From positions 1 through 64,000 of the forward strand of contig NZ_VNKO01000007.1 of the NCBI RefSeq assembly GCF_008033445.1: a stretch of 64,000 bases of DNA, written 5' to 3'. Both the position numbers and the translations under genes were made by a program. The notes under the pieces are model-generated. The model ran no database searches and was not told where the DNA came from. It saw only the letters and a list, made by a program, of their open reading frames with translations. Source of the DNA: Vulcaniibacterium gelatinicum (lineage in GTDB: Bacteria; Pseudomonadota; Gammaproteobacteria; Xanthomonadales; Xanthomonadaceae). Below, in pieces: positions 17,801 to 26,154 of this stretch (position 1 is its first letter; the number at the start of each line of letters is the position of its first letter).

Positions 17801-18364
17801 GGCGAGGAACAGAGCGGGCAGATCGCCGAGGTCGGCTTCAGCCTGTACACCGAACTGCTGGAGCGCGCAGTGCGCTCGATCAAGGCCGGCAAGCTGCCGG
17901 ACGTGGACGGGACCGAGCGCCACGGCGCCGAGGTCACGCTCAACCTGCCGGCGCTGATCCCGGAGGACTACCTGCCCGACGTGCACGCGCGGTTGACCCT
18001 GTACAAGCGCATCAGCGCCGCGCGCGACGCCGACGAGCTGCGCGAGCTGCAGGTGGAGATGGTGGACCGCTTCGGCCTGCTGCCGGATCCGGCCAGGCAC
18101 CTGTTCGCGGTCGCCGAGCTCAAGTTGCAGGCCACGCGCCTGGGCATCCGCAAGCTCGAACTCGGCCCCGGCGGCGGCCGGATCCAGTTCGAACCCAAGC
18201 CGGACGTGGACCCGATGACGGTGATCCGCCTGATCCAGTCGCAACCCAGGCACTATGCGATGGACGGCCCCGACAAGCTGCGGGTGCGGCTGGAGCTGCC
18301 CGATGCCGCCAGCCGGCTGAATGCGGCACGCGGATTGCTGCAGGCACTGCGGCCGACAGCATGA
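14897..18364 (+). CDS. mfd: Transcription-repair coupling factor Mfd
   Basis: An 1155-residue translocase (E. coli protein 1148) that removes RNA polymerase stalled at DNA lesions and recruits UvrA. In order: an N-terminal UvrB-like region (HFPDWETLPYDRFSPHPDIV), the RNA polymerase interaction domain (HEDHGVGRYRGL, about 493-504), an SF2 helicase core with Walker A GDVGFGKTE (about 636) and DEEQ box (VDEEQRFG, about 737), translocation motif region QLRGRVGRS, and the C-terminal D7/TRCF domain. I chose the ATG giving MTDTFAFPAPPLP. A short AT-poor gap separates it from the haemoglobin gene. Confidence 0.96.
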   Translation: MTDTFAFPAPPLPRPGQQRAYWHAPASASGLAFAIAGAAQAHAGPVLAVARDNHAAHQLESDLRTLLAGVADLPVVHFPDWETLPYDRFSPHPDIVSQRLATLLRLPSLRRGIVVVPVQTLMQRLAPVRYVVGSSFDVRVGQRLDLEAEKQRLIAAGYRHVPQVYDPGDFAVRGGLLDVYPMGADTPYRVELLDEEIDSIRAFDPETQRSQEKVEAVRLLPGRELPTDEAAVKRALDALRERFDIDARRSALYQDLKAGLAPAGIEYYLPLFFEQTATLFDYLDAALLPVLGEGALDAAGAFWAQTQERYEQRRHDLERPLLPPAELYLPPEALRERLNRIARVDVLGADAARGEQAHALGLPPAPTLPLAARDAAPAAALQSFLSSYPGRVLVAADSAGRREALLEVLHAAGLRPEVLADWAAFVAGTARFAIAVAPLDDGFAADAPAFVVLTERQLFPERAAQPRRRRRAGREPEAIIRDLGELAEGAPIVHEDHGVGRYRGLVTLEAGGTPGEYLEIEYAKGDRLYVPVAQLDRISRYSGASPETAPLHSLGGEQWQKARRKAAEKVRDVAAELLEIQARRQARAGLALQLDRALYEPFAAAFPFEETPDQLAAIEAVIRDLSSSQPMDRVVCGDVGFGKTEVAVRAAFVAATAGKQVAVLVPTTLLAEQHYRNFRDRFADWPIRVEVLSRFKTRKEIEAELQRLAEGKLDVVVGTHRLLQPDVRFKDLGLVIVDEEQRFGVRQKEALKALRANVHLLTLTATPIPRTLNMALSGLRDLSIIATPPAHRLAVQTFVTPWDGALLREAFQRELARGGQVYFLHNDVETIGRMQRDLQELVPEARIGIAHGQMPERELEQVMLDFHKQRFNVLLCTTIIESGIDIPNANTIVINRADRFGLAQLHQLRGRVGRSHHRAYAYLVVPDDRSITADARKRLDAIASMDELGAGFTLATHDLEIRGAGELLGEEQSGQIAEVGFSLYTELLERAVRSIKAGKLPDVDGTERHGAEVTLNLPALIPEDYLPDVHARLTLYKRISAARDADELRELQVEMVDRFGLLPDPARHLFAVAELKLQATRLGIRKLELGPGGGRIQFEPKPDVDPMTVIRLIQSQPRHYAMDGPDKLRVRLELPDAASRLNAARGLLQALRPTA

Positions 18365-18452
18365 ATGGGGGGCGCGTCGGCGCCCGCCCGGGCAACGGCA
18401 CGCCAACCAGAAACCGGCCTTTTCGTTTTGAGACGTCAATCACATTATTGAA

Positions 18453-18481
18453 TTGTCAAGCCCCCGGCTCTGGACTATGGT
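18453..18481 (+). promoter_or_regulatory. Predicted sigma-70 promoter for the secreted protein gene
   Basis: TTGTCA (18453-18458) and TATGGT (18476-18481) are separated by 17 bases, matching the sigma-70 hexamers at 5/6 and 4/6 positions. They lie in an unusually AT-rich island (TTTTGAGACGTCAATCACAT upstream) in an otherwise GC-rich sequence, about 45 bases before the next start codon. Confidence 0.55.
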
Positions 18482-18524
18482 CGGCGTGCGGAAACCTTCC
18501 GCATGCAGTACTTCGGGGGAACCC

Positions 18525-18968
18525 ATGAAAGCTCTGGCTACCTTGTGCCTCCTGGCCCTCGCCGGCGCCGCGCAGGCGCAGACGGTCACCCCGCCGGCCT
18601 GCCCGCAGCTGCCGGCCGACACCGGACTGACCTGGGAATACCGCCCCGCCGGCAATGCCGACTTCTGCCTGGCCAAGCGCGCCGACGGCAGCGAGGTGCT
18701 CGGGGTGTTCATCGCCGCCGACCCGCCGTTCCAGCCCGAGCGCCGCAATCGCACCGAACAGGGCACCGTGGACGGCCGCGAGGTGCGCTGGTACCGCGGC
18801 GAGGTCGCCTCGCGCCCGGACGTGCTCGTGCGCGAAACCCTGGTCACGCTCGGCGACGGCCGCGTGGCCCACGTCTGGGTGCAGGCACGCGACGAGCAGA
18901 CCCTCGCGCAGGAAATGCAGATGGCGCAACAGCTGCGCTTCCCGGAGAGCCGGCTGAGCACGCGCTGA
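18525..18968 (+). CDS. Small secreted protein of unknown function
   Basis: A 147-residue protein with a typical signal peptide (MKALATLCLLALAGAAQAQ, cleavage after AQA near residue 18). The mature part starts TVTPPACPQLPAD and contains one Cys pair (PACPQL, FCLAKR) that could form a disulfide. It has no motif I recognise. GGGGGAAC upstream of the ATG serves as the ribosome site, and a plausible promoter lies directly upstream, so it is probably transcribed alone. It converges on rlmKL across a strong hairpin. Confidence 0.75.
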   Translation: MKALATLCLLALAGAAQAQTVTPPACPQLPADTGLTWEYRPAGNADFCLAKRADGSEVLGVFIAADPPFQPERRNRTEQGTVDGREVRWYRGEVASRPDVLVRETLVTLGDGRVAHVWVQARDEQTLAQEMQMAQQLRFPESRLSTR

Positions 18969-18977
18969 CGCACAGAA

Positions 18978-19008
18978 GCGCCTGCGCCGTCACCGATGGC
19001 GCAGGCGC
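18978..19008. terminator. Bidirectional hairpin between the secreted-protein gene and rlmKL
   Basis: GCGCCTGCGCC (18978-18988) and GGCGCAGGCGC (18998-19008) form a perfect 11-bp stem with a 9-base loop between convergent genes. The rlmKL stop codon lies in the loop, so the hairpin overlaps the end of that gene. No T-tract is present on either side. Confidence 0.6.
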
Positions 19009-21149
19009 CAGCAGCGGTGGATGCGCGGATCGCGCGCGAAATCGGGCGGGATCGTCCGCGGGGTGATGTCCTCGCAGTGCGCGAACTGCGCCACCGCCGC
19101 CTCGTCCAGGCGGAACCGCCGGTAATTGTTGGAGAAATACAGGGTGCCGCCCGGCGCCAGGCGCGCCATCGCCGCGCGCAGCAGGCGCACGTGCTGCGCC
19201 TGCACGTCGAAGTCGCCGGCGCGCTTGGAATTGGAGAAGGTCGGCGGGTCGCAGAAGACCAGGTCGTACTGGCCGCGGTCGGCTTCCAGCCAGGCCAGCG
19301 CGTCGGCCTGCACCAGGCGGTGGCGCGCGCCGCCCAGGCCGTTCGCGCGCAGGTTCTCGGCCAGCCACTGCAGGTAGGTGGCGGACAGGTCCACGCTGGT
19401 GGTCTCGCGCGCGCCGCCCAGCGCGGCATGCACGGTCGCCGCGCCGGTGTAGCAGAACAGGTTGAGGAAGCGCGCGTTCCCGGCCTCGGCCGCGAGCTGC
19501 AGGCGCAGCGGGCGGTGGTCGAGGAACAGGCCGGTGTCCAGGTAGTCGGTCAGGTTCACCCGCAGCACCGCGCGTCCTTCGCGCACGTGCAGGAACTCGC
19601 CGCGCGCGTCCATCCGCCCGTACTTGCTGCCGCCCTTGCCCACCGCGCGCGTCTTCAGCACCACCCGCTCCTTCGGCAGCGCGAACACCTCGCGCGCGGC
19701 GGCCAGCAGCGCGTTGCGGCGGCGGCGCACGTCGGCCTCGGGGATCTCGCGCGGCGCGGCGTACTCCTGCACGTGCAGCCAGGTGTCCGCGTCGAGCGTG
19801 GTGTACACGTCCACCGCCGCGGCGTACTCGGGCAGGTCGGCGTCGTAGGCGCGGAAGCAGGTCACGCCCTCGCGCTCGCGCCAGCCCTTCAGGTGGCGCA
19901 GGTTCTTGCGCAGCCGGTTGGCGACCATCTGCGCGCCTTCCGACAGCACGGGCGCCGCCTCGGCCCCGCCGGCTTCCGCCGCCCTGGCCCGCGCCGGCGG
20001 CCGCACCGGATCGGCCACGAGCAGGGTGCATTCGAGCGTGCCGTTGAACAGGGTGTAGGTCCTGCGCGCGCGCAGGCCGGTGGCGAACGCCAGCTCGCGG
20101 TCGCCGCACAGCAGGCTCGCGCGCCAGCCGGGCACCGCGCGCACCAGCGCGTCGCCGAGCGCGCGGTACAGGGCCGGATCGGCAGCCAGGCGCGCGTCGT
20201 AGGGCGGGTTGCACACGACCAGGCCGGCGGGCATCGCCGCGAACGCCGAGGCCTCCAGCGCAGCGACATCGCCAGCCTCCCACGCGATCGCTGCGGCCAC
20301 GCCGGCCGCCTCGGCATTGGCCCGTGCCGCGGCGATCGCGCGCGGGTCGAGATCGCGGCCGTGGAACGCCGCACGCAATGCGGCCCGTCCACGCGCCTCG
20401 CGTTCGCGCGCCTGTCCGCACAGCGCGTCCCAGGCCCGCGCATCGAACCCGCGCCAGCGCGTGGGCGGGGATCCGCCATGGCGCAGCAGCCCGGGCGCGA
20501 CGTCGGCCGCCATCAGCGCGCCCTCGATCACCAGCGTGCCGCTGCCGCACATCGGATCGAGCAGCGCCCCGCCCGCGGCGTACACCTGCGGCCAGCCGCC
20601 GCGCAGCAGCACCGCCGCGGCCAGCGTCTCCTTCAGCGGCGCCTCGCCCTGCGCGCGGCGCCAGCCGCGCCGGTGCAGCGCGCCGCCGCCGAGGTCCACC
20701 GACAGCACCGCGCGCCTCTTGCGCACCACCAGGTTCAGGCGCAGGTCCGGCGCCTCCAGGTCCACGTCCGGGCGCGTTCCCGTGCATGCGCGCAGCGTGT
20801 CCACCACCGCGTCCTTGACCCGCTGCGCCGCGTAGCGCGCGTGGGTCAGCGCCGGGCCCGAGACGTGCGCGTCCACCGCCAGCGTGTGCCCCGGCGCGAG
20901 GTGTTCCTCCCACGGCAGCGCGGCCACGCCCGCGTACAGCGCATGCTCGTCGGCGCAGGCGAACTCGGCCAGCGGCCACAGCACGCGGCTGGCCAGGCGC
21001 GACCACAGCACCGCGCGCTGCGCATCGGCGAGCGTGCCCTCGGCGTTGACCCCGGCGAGCGCGGCGGTGGCCTGCGCGCAACCGAGCGCGAGCAGTTCGT
21101 CGGCGAGCAGGTATTCCAGGCCCCTGGCGCAGGAGACGAAGAACTTCAT
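18990..21149 (-). CDS. rlmL: Bifunctional 23S rRNA m7G2069/m2G2445 methyltransferase RlmKL
   Basis: A 719-residue fusion of two methyltransferases. The N-terminal THUMP/RlmL half starts [19 protein letters not shown] and has SAM motif DPMCGSGT (about 197-204) and catalytic NPPYD (about 314). The C-terminal RlmK half has [19 protein letters not shown] (about 560-578) and DPPTFSNS (about 638). It modifies G2445 (N2) and G2069 (N7) of 23S rRNA. Length and fusion match the E. coli enzyme (702 residues). The downstream hydrolase gene is 28 bases away on the same strand but further upstream in transcription order. Confidence 0.95.
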   Translation of the reverse strand: MKFFVSCARGLEYLLADELLALGCAQATAALAGVNAEGTLADAQRAVLWSRLASRVLWPLAEFACADEHALYAGVAALPWEEHLAPGHTLAVDAHVSGPALTHARYAAQRVKDAVVDTLRACTGTRPDVDLEAPDLRLNLVVRKRRAVLSVDLGGGALHRRGWRRAQGEAPLKETLAAAVLLRGGWPQVYAAGGALLDPMCGSGTLVIEGALMAADVAPGLLRHGGSPPTRWRGFDARAWDALCGQAREREARGRAALRAAFHGRDLDPRAIAAARANAEAAGVAAAIAWEAGDVAALEASAFAAMPAGLVVCNPPYDARLAADPALYRALGDALVRAVPGWRASLLCGDRELAFATGLRARRTYTLFNGTLECTLLVADPVRPPARARAAEAGGAEAAPVLSEGAQMVANRLRKNLRHLKGWREREGVTCFRAYDADLPEYAAAVDVYTTLDADTWLHVQEYAAPREIPEADVRRRRNALLAAAREVFALPKERVVLKTRAVGKGGSKYGRMDARGEFLHVREGRAVLRVNLTDYLDTGLFLDHRPLRLQLAAEAGNARFLNLFCYTGAATVHAALGGARETTSVDLSATYLQWLAENLRANGLGGARHRLVQADALAWLEADRGQYDLVFCDPPTFSNSKRAGDFDVQAQHVRLLRAAMARLAPGGTLYFSNNYRRFRLDEAAVAQFAHCEDITPRTIPPDFARDPRIHRCWRLRHR

Positions 21150-21177
21150 CGGATCGGCTCCCGCGCGAATGCCGGCG

Positions 21178-21708
21178 TCACAGCGCGGCCAGCAGCCGGG
21201 CGAAGGACTCGGCCGAATCCGCCACGTGCGCGGCCAGGCGATGGCTGTCGTCCACCAGCAGCAGGCGCGCGCTGCGCGGCTGCGCCCACGCGATCACCTC
21301 GGAGGCCGGGATCAGTTCGTCATGCCAGCCGTGGATGATCGAGACCGGCACGCGCGCGGCCTCGAGCGGCGGCGCCTCGCCCATGCGCACCGGCGGCGCC
21401 ATCAGGAACAGCCCCGCCACCGGCACCTGCAGCGACACCCGCGCCGAGATCCACGCGCCCAGGCTGGAGCCGGCCAGCACCAGCGGCCCGCGCGCGGCCG
21501 CGGCCTGCGCCAGCGCGAGCAGGCGCTGCACGCGCGCCGGCACGTCTCCCAGTTCGCTCACCTCGCGCCGGGCGTCCAGGTCGGTGTAGTCCGGCCGTTC
21601 GTGGCTCCAGCCCAGACGTTCGGCCGCCTCCGCCAGCGCGGTCACCTTGGTCGCGTCGGGGCCGCTCTCGAAACCGTGCGACAGGATGCAGTGTCCGCGC
21701 ATGCTCAT
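21178..21708 (-). CDS. Alpha/beta-fold hydrolase (YqiA/dienelactone-hydrolase-like)
   Basis: A 176-residue small alpha/beta hydrolase. The nucleophile elbow is GSSLGAW (Ser near residue 80), the oxyanion HGFES segment is at the N-terminus, an acid is likely in HGWHDELIP and the base His is in DDSHRLAAH. The domain is compact, as in RBBP9/YqiA-like hydrolases; the substrate is unknown. Its ATG overlaps the stop of the MOSC gene (ATGA), so translation is coupled. An alternative start two codons later (MRGHC) is possible. Confidence 0.8.
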   Translation of the reverse strand: MSMRGHCILSHGFESGPDATKVTALAEAAERLGWSHERPDYTDLDARREVSELGDVPARVQRLLALAQAAAARGPLVLAGSSLGAWISARVSLQVPVAGLFLMAPPVRMGEAPPLEAARVPVSIIHGWHDELIPASEVIAWAQPRSARLLLVDDSHRLAAHVADSAESFARLLAAL

Positions 21709-22205
21709 TCGTCCTCCGCGCGCACCGCATCGCCGACGCGGAACACGCCGCCTTGCAGGACCCGCGCGGTCAGCCCGCCGTGGCCGCGCATCGCATTGAA
21801 GCCGCCGGGCCCGAGCGCGAGCTCCATGCGCGCGCATGGGTCGCACTCGCCGGTGCCTTCGAGCAGCACCGTGCCGATGCGGAACCGCCGCCCCTTCAGC
21901 GCGATCAGCGGAATGCCCGAGACCACCACGTTCCGCCGCAGCAGCGCCGGCGCCACCGTCGCATGCCCCGCCAGCGCGGCGATCGCCGGCAGGTGTTCGG
22001 CCTGGAGCAGGGTCACCCCGCGCTTGCCGCTGCCGCCGGCGTACCGGTCGCCGACCAGCCCCGCGCCCGCGACCGCCTCGGCTGCGCTCACCTCGGTCAT
22101 CGGCGCCTCGCGCGCCGGACGCAGCCCGATCCACTCCACGCGGCCGGCGCGCGGCAACGTGGCCATCAGCCGGCCGAGCGCGGAATCGGCGGAAGGCAGC
22201 GACAT
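21705..22205 (-). CDS. MOSC-domain protein
   Basis: A 166-residue stand-alone MOSC domain, related to the C-terminal domain of molybdenum cofactor sulfurase and YiiM-type proteins. Conserved parts are VEWIGLRPAREAPM, GLVGDRYAGGSGKRGVTLLQ, LLRRNVVVSGIPL and the family Cys in TGECDPCARME. It may handle sulfur or N-hydroxylated substrates; the exact role is unclear. I start at MSLPSADSALG because a longer frame would run into the divergent amidase start. It is coupled to the following hydrolase. Confidence 0.82.
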   Translation of the reverse strand: MSLPSADSALGRLMATLPRAGRVEWIGLRPAREAPMTEVSAAEAVAGAGLVGDRYAGGSGKRGVTLLQAEHLPAIAALAGHATVAPALLRRNVVVSGIPLIALKGRRFRIGTVLLEGTGECDPCARMELALGPGGFNAMRGHGGLTARVLQGGVFRVGDAVRAEDE

Positions 22206-22245
22206 GCGAAGTTCCCGGAAAGCCCCGAATGCTAGCATCCGCCGC

Positions 22246-22818
22246 ATGCTGCCCGAGCCGCCGCCGCTGCCGATCCAGGTGGACCCGCTGCCCTACGAGG
22301 CGCGCCTGGACACCCGCCCGCCCTCGCAGGTGGACCTGGTGGTGATCCACTGCACCGAACTGCCGGACCTGGCCACCGCGCGCGAATACGGCGAGCGCGT
22401 GCTGTACGACTCCGGCACCGGCAACAGCGGCCACTACTACATAGACCGCGACGGCAGCGTGCACCAGTACGTCGCCCCCACCCGCATCGCCCACCACACC
22501 CGCGGCCACAACCCGCGCTCGATCGGCATCGAACTGGTCAACCCCGGCCGCTGGCCGCACTGGCTCGCCGCCGACCACCAGGCGATGACCGAGCCCTACA
22601 CCGAAGCGCAGATCGCCGCCCTCCTCGCCCTGCTCCGGCGCCTGCGCGCCGAGCACCCCAACCTGCGCTGGATCGCCGGCCATGAGGACCTCGACACCAC
22701 CGAAGTCCCCGCCAGCGACGACCCCACCCGCAGCGTGCGCCGCAAGCGCGACCCCGGGCCGCTGTTCCCGTGGGCGCGGGTGGTGGAGGCGTCGGGATTG
22801 GCTCGGCTCGTCCCCTGA
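22246..22818 (+). CDS. N-acetylmuramoyl-L-alanine amidase (AmpD-like, Amidase_2)
   Basis: A 190-residue zinc amidase that cleaves muramoyl-peptide bonds during cell-wall turnover. The Zn-binding and catalytic parts are VVIHCTE (His35), GHYYIDRDGSVHQYV, RSIGIELVN, AGHEDL (His near 145) and the terminal KRDPGPLFPW, where the K-x-D-P-G motif replaces the H-x-D-P-G seen in many amidases. No signal peptide is evident, pointing to a cytoplasmic recycling role. It differs from canonical AmpD by lacking its N-terminal RHSPN-type sequence, so I do not give the symbol. Divergent from the MOSC gene. Confidence 0.83.
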   Translation: MLPEPPPLPIQVDPLPYEARLDTRPPSQVDLVVIHCTELPDLATAREYGERVLYDSGTGNSGHYYIDRDGSVHQYVAPTRIAHHTRGHNPRSIGIELVNPGRWPHWLAADHQAMTEPYTEAQIAALLALLRRLRAEHPNLRWIAGHEDLDTTEVPASDDPTRSVRRKRDPGPLFPWARVVEASGLARLVP

Positions 22819-22860
22819 ACGCAGCAGCGCGCGCCGCACGGCAGGGCTGCCACACGCACT

Positions 22861-22866
22861 TAGAAT
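22861..22866 (+). promoter_or_regulatory. Possible -10 element upstream of tesB
   Basis: TAGAAT lies 28 bases before the tesB start in a GC-rich gap of about 75 bases. The matching -35 is poor, so this is only a weak prediction. Confidence 0.3.
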
Positions 22867-22893
22867 GGAGCGCCCTGCCCCGCCGCCGCGCCC

Positions 22894-23802
22894 ATGACCT
22901 CCTCCCCCGTCTCCGAACTGATTGACCTGCTCTCGCTCGAGCGCCTGGAGGACAACCTGTTCCGCGGGCAGAGCCGCGACATCGGCACGCGCTACGTGTT
23001 CGGCGGGCAGGTGCTGGGGCAGGCGCTGAGCGCGGCGCAGGCGACGATGGATTCGGTGGACGAGCCGCGCAGCGCGCATTCGCTGCACGCGTATTTCCTG
23101 CGCGCGGGCGACATCGAGCATCCGATCGTGTACCTGGTGGACCGCACCCGCGACGGCGGCAGTTTCTCGGTGCGGCGGGTGACGGCGATCCAGCACGGGC
23201 AGCCGATCCTGTTCCTGGCCGCCTCGTTCCAGCACGCCGAGGACGGCGCCGAGCACCAGCTCTCGATGCCGGAGGTGCCCGGGCCGGAGGACATCGAGCC
23301 GGCGCCGGCGCTGTCGCCGGAGCAGATGGCGCGGCTGCCGAGCAAGGTGCAGCGCTGGCTGTCGCGGCAGGGGCCGTTCGAGTTCCGCCACGTGTATCCG
23401 CGCGACGAGCTCAATCCGCCCAAGCGGCCGCCGTACCAGCAGGTGTGGTTCCGCCTGAGCGAGAAGGTGGGCGACGCGCCGGAGCTGCACCGCGCGCTGC
23501 TCGCCTACGCCTCCGACTTCCACCTGCTCGGCACCGCGACCTTCCCGCACGGCATCAGCTATTTCCAGCCGAACGTGCAGATGGCCTCGCTCGACCACGC
23601 GCTGTGGTTCCACCGCCCGTTCCGCGCCGACGACTGGCTGCTGTATTCGCTCGACAGCCCGAGCGCGCAGGCCAGCCGCGGCCTGGCGCGCGGGCTGGTG
23701 TACGACCGCCACGGCCGGCTGGTGGCGAGCACGGCGCAGGAAGGGCTGATCCGGGTGGTGAAGGCGGACAAGGCCGACGCGCCGGTGCGCGCGAAGGGGT
23801 GA
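22894..23802 (+). CDS. tesB: Acyl-CoA thioesterase II
   Basis: A 302-residue double-hotdog thioesterase that hydrolyses medium- and long-chain acyl-CoA. The N-terminal hotdog has LEDNLFRGQSRD, FGGQVLGQALSAA and HSLHAYFLRAGD; the second has HRALLAYASDFHLLGTA, in which the Asp of the YASD segment is a catalytic residue, and MASLDHALWFHRPFRADDWL. Length matches TesB (286 in E. coli). The next gene starts 4 bases later on the same strand, suggesting co-transcription. Confidence 0.92.
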   Translation: MTSSPVSELIDLLSLERLEDNLFRGQSRDIGTRYVFGGQVLGQALSAAQATMDSVDEPRSAHSLHAYFLRAGDIEHPIVYLVDRTRDGGSFSVRRVTAIQHGQPILFLAASFQHAEDGAEHQLSMPEVPGPEDIEPAPALSPEQMARLPSKVQRWLSRQGPFEFRHVYPRDELNPPKRPPYQQVWFRLSEKVGDAPELHRALLAYASDFHLLGTATFPHGISYFQPNVQMASLDHALWFHRPFRADDWLLYSLDSPSAQASRGLARGLVYDRHGRLVASTAQEGLIRVVKADKADAPVRAKG

Positions 23803-23806
23803 GGCG

Positions 23807-24643
23807 ATGCGCCAGGTCTTCACCAGCCCGCGCCTGGAGAACGTCGAAGGCGTCGCACGCGTGCTCGAGGAAGCCGGGATCGAGGTGCGCATCACCCACG
23901 GCCGCTCCTACAAGGGCGGCTGGAGCGGGCGGCGCAGCTACCGCGAATCGGCGCAGGGCGAGCCGCAGCCCGCGGTGTGGGTGGTGAAGTCCGAGGACCA
24001 GCCGCGCGCGCGCCAGATCCTGCGTGCGGCCGGGCTGCTCGACAGCACGCGCATGCCGGCCGACAGCTACCTCGGCCCGTCGCTGCACGACCTGCCGGAG
24101 CCGCGCGCCGCGCCCACGCCGGAACGGCGCGCCTTCCGCTTCAAGCTGTGGCTGCTGGTGGCGATCGCGGTGGTGCTCGTGCTCGCCTACGGGGCGATGC
24201 GCAAGCCGACGCCGGAGACGTCCGCGCCGGCCACGACGCCGCGCGCCGCGCGCCCGGCGACGCCCGCGCAGGCCGCCCCCACGCCGACCTGGCCGGTGGA
24301 CACCCCGCCCGCGCTGGTGCAGTTGCTGGCCGCCGCCGAACTCGACGCGCACGCCCCGGCCTCGGCCTGCCTGAGCGTGGACGAACGCACGCCGCCGGCC
24401 GAACTGCTCGCCGCGCTCGGGCGCGACGGCTTGACCCTGGTCGCCGGCCCCGCCTGCGCGGCGGACATCGAACTGCGGCTCGCGATCGGCCCCTACCTCA
24501 CCGACGGTTCGGGCAGCGGCACGGTGCGCCTGACGCTCACCGCCCCCGGCCCCGACGGCCGCCCGGCGGCCCAGGCCCGCACCCTGCACGTGCAGCGGCA
24601 GGGCGAACAGTGGCGGGTGCTGCGCGTGCTCGAGGTGCGCTGA
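23807..24643 (+). CDS. DUF2007-domain membrane protein
   Basis: A 278-residue protein in three parts. Residues 1-80 form a DUF2007 (putative signal-transducing) domain with RQVFTSPRLENVEGVARVLE and an EAGIEVRITHGRSYKGG loop. One membrane segment follows at about 109-126 (FKLWLLVAIAVVLVLAYGA). A Pro/Ala/Thr-rich linker then leads to a C-terminal domain of about 120 residues with two Cys (SACLSVDE, GPACAADI). The topology places DUF2007 in the cytoplasm and the C-domain in the periplasm. The function is unknown; similar proteins occur in Xanthomonas relatives. It is adjacent to tesB. Confidence 0.75.
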   Translation: MRQVFTSPRLENVEGVARVLEEAGIEVRITHGRSYKGGWSGRRSYRESAQGEPQPAVWVVKSEDQPRARQILRAAGLLDSTRMPADSYLGPSLHDLPEPRAAPTPERRAFRFKLWLLVAIAVVLVLAYGAMRKPTPETSAPATTPRAARPATPAQAAPTPTWPVDTPPALVQLLAAAELDAHAPASACLSVDERTPPAELLAALGRDGLTLVAGPACAADIELRLAIGPYLTDGSGSGTVRLTLTAPGPDGRPAAQARTLHVQRQGEQWRVLRVLEVR

Positions 24644-24743
24644 ACCACCCTGCCCGGAGCGTCGCGCTGGCCCCGCCGACGCCCGCTTCCCGTATCACCG
24701 CAGTGATGCGGCCGCAGGCCGCGACGCCCGCCGGGGGTGCGCA

Positions 24744-25325
24744 ATGCAGGGGAATCGCCGTTTCCGGCGCTGGGGCCGCGCATGCGCCCTCGCGCTGCTG
24801 ATCGCGGGCACCGGGGTGGCGTCCGCCGCCGATCCGCCGATCCGCAGCTACCGCCTCGAACTCAAGCCGATGCACGGCATCGAGCACGGCAAGGCCGCGG
24901 TGGTGAAGGGCGAGGTCGGCAAGACCCCGCACCGCTTCGTCGTGGACGGGGTGACCTCGCTGATGCCGGTGGTGGTGCTGGTGCGGCCGGTGCGCGGGGA
25001 GGACGGCGTCGCCATCCGGCTCAGCAAGTACGGCTGGAACCAGCCGCTGCGCAGCGGCGAGGCCAAGGGCAAGCCCGAAGGCTTCAAGTTCCGCACCGAG
25101 GGCGAGTTCCAGATCGCGGTCAGTTCCGGACGCGAGCGCACGCCGTACCGGCTGCTGGTGTGGGCCGGCGACGAGGTCAAGCCGGAACTGCGGCCGGTGG
25201 TGGTCAAGGCCAGCGAACTCAAGGACGGCAAGGGCGGCATCCCGAGCCTGTGGTGGATCGTCGGCGGCCTGGTCGTGGTCGGCGCCGGTGTGGCCGTGTT
25301 CCTGATGCGGAGGAAGCCGTCATGA
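24744..25325 (+). CDS. Single-pass envelope protein of unknown function
   Basis: A 193-residue protein with a signal peptide (RACALALLIAGTGVASAADP), an extracytoplasmic domain of about 130 residues rich in beta-strand-like stretches (IRSYRLELKPMHGIEHGKAA, YRLLVWAGDEVKPELRPVVV) and a C-terminal membrane anchor (SLWWIVGGLVVVGAGVAVFLM) with a basic tail (RRKPS), so type I topology. I do not recognise the family. The stop overlaps the next gene by ATGA, so the two are translationally coupled and probably function together. Confidence 0.72.
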   Translation: MQGNRRFRRWGRACALALLIAGTGVASAADPPIRSYRLELKPMHGIEHGKAAVVKGEVGKTPHRFVVDGVTSLMPVVVLVRPVRGEDGVAIRLSKYGWNQPLRSGEAKGKPEGFKFRTEGEFQIAVSSGRERTPYRLLVWAGDEVKPELRPVVVKASELKDGKGGIPSLWWIVGGLVVVGAGVAVFLMRRKPS

Positions 25326-26062
25326 TGCGACCGACGATGAAGCGCACCGTCATGAACCGGATCCGGATTGCGACTCTCCTCCTGCTCGCACTGGCCGGCA
25401 TGCCGGCGATGGCACAGACCGCGGGCATGGTGGAGGACTGGTACGACCTCGAAACCGAGCGGCGCGAACGGGAGAACGAGGAACAGGACGCGCGCGACGA
25501 GGCCGGCCGCGGCGCGGTGGACCAGGGCCTGGAACTGACCACCTGGGGCGTGGGCGCGGTCCAGTCCGCACGCGAGTTCTACGACAACTGGACCGCGCTC
25601 GACGAGGACAGCGCCGATTGCGGCGCCGCCTACAACGATGCTTCCGCGCCCACCGTGCCCTCGCAGTGCGCCGAGGACGAGGCCTGCGAGCGCTGCTACG
25701 CCGAGGCGGTGCGCAAGATCGACTTCAACCGTTTCTACATCGAGCGTGCCTACTGCATCACCGCGGTCAACGTGAAGATGGCCAACTCGGCGATGGCCTT
25801 CGGCGACAGCACCTCGGGCATCCACGGCGTGGCCGGCCTGTCCTGGCAACTGCAGGGCAAGCCGCAGATCAAGCAGGCGGTGGACCAGCTCAAGCGCACC
25901 TACAGCAACAAGGCCGGACAGTACCTGCGCAACCTGGACGAGGCGCTGCGCGAACTCGGCCAGTGCGAGGCCGAGCACTACGGCGAGCGCGACTGGTACC
26001 AGCGCTACGGCTGGATCTACCTGAACTTCATGAAGGCCCGTTACGCCTCGCCGCCGGATTGA
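25322..26062 (+). CDS. Secreted Cys-containing protein of unknown function
   Basis: A 246-residue protein. After a signal peptide (IATLLLLALAGMPAMAQ) comes a charged, probably helical N-terminal part (DLETERRERENEEQDARDEA), then a Cys-containing region (ADCGAAYN, SQCAEDEACERCYAEA, AYCITAV) and a later Cys (GQCEAEHYGERD). Several disulfides are likely in the periplasm. I recognise no family. An ATG one codon later is also possible. Coupling to the membrane-anchored gene upstream suggests a two-component envelope module. Confidence 0.72.
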   Translation: MMRPTMKRTVMNRIRIATLLLLALAGMPAMAQTAGMVEDWYDLETERRERENEEQDARDEAGRGAVDQGLELTTWGVGAVQSAREFYDNWTALDEDSADCGAAYNDASAPTVPSQCAEDEACERCYAEAVRKIDFNRFYIERAYCITAVNVKMANSAMAFGDSTSGIHGVAGLSWQLQGKPQIKQAVDQLKRTYSNKAGQYLRNLDEALRELGQCEAEHYGERDWYQRYGWIYLNFMKARYASPPD

Positions 26063-26154
26063 CCCGGCGGCGGGGGCGGCGGACGACCGCCGCGGGCGCC
26101 CGGTCACATCCGGCGCGCCCGCGCGTCCCTGATGGCAAGCTGTCCGCCTTCGGG

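Noticed and set aside
14681-18439. Very long open frame on the strand opposite mfd
   Set aside because: It mirrors the G/C third-position bias of mfd; it has His/Gln/Arg-rich low-complexity composition and no family motif, whereas mfd is unmistakable.
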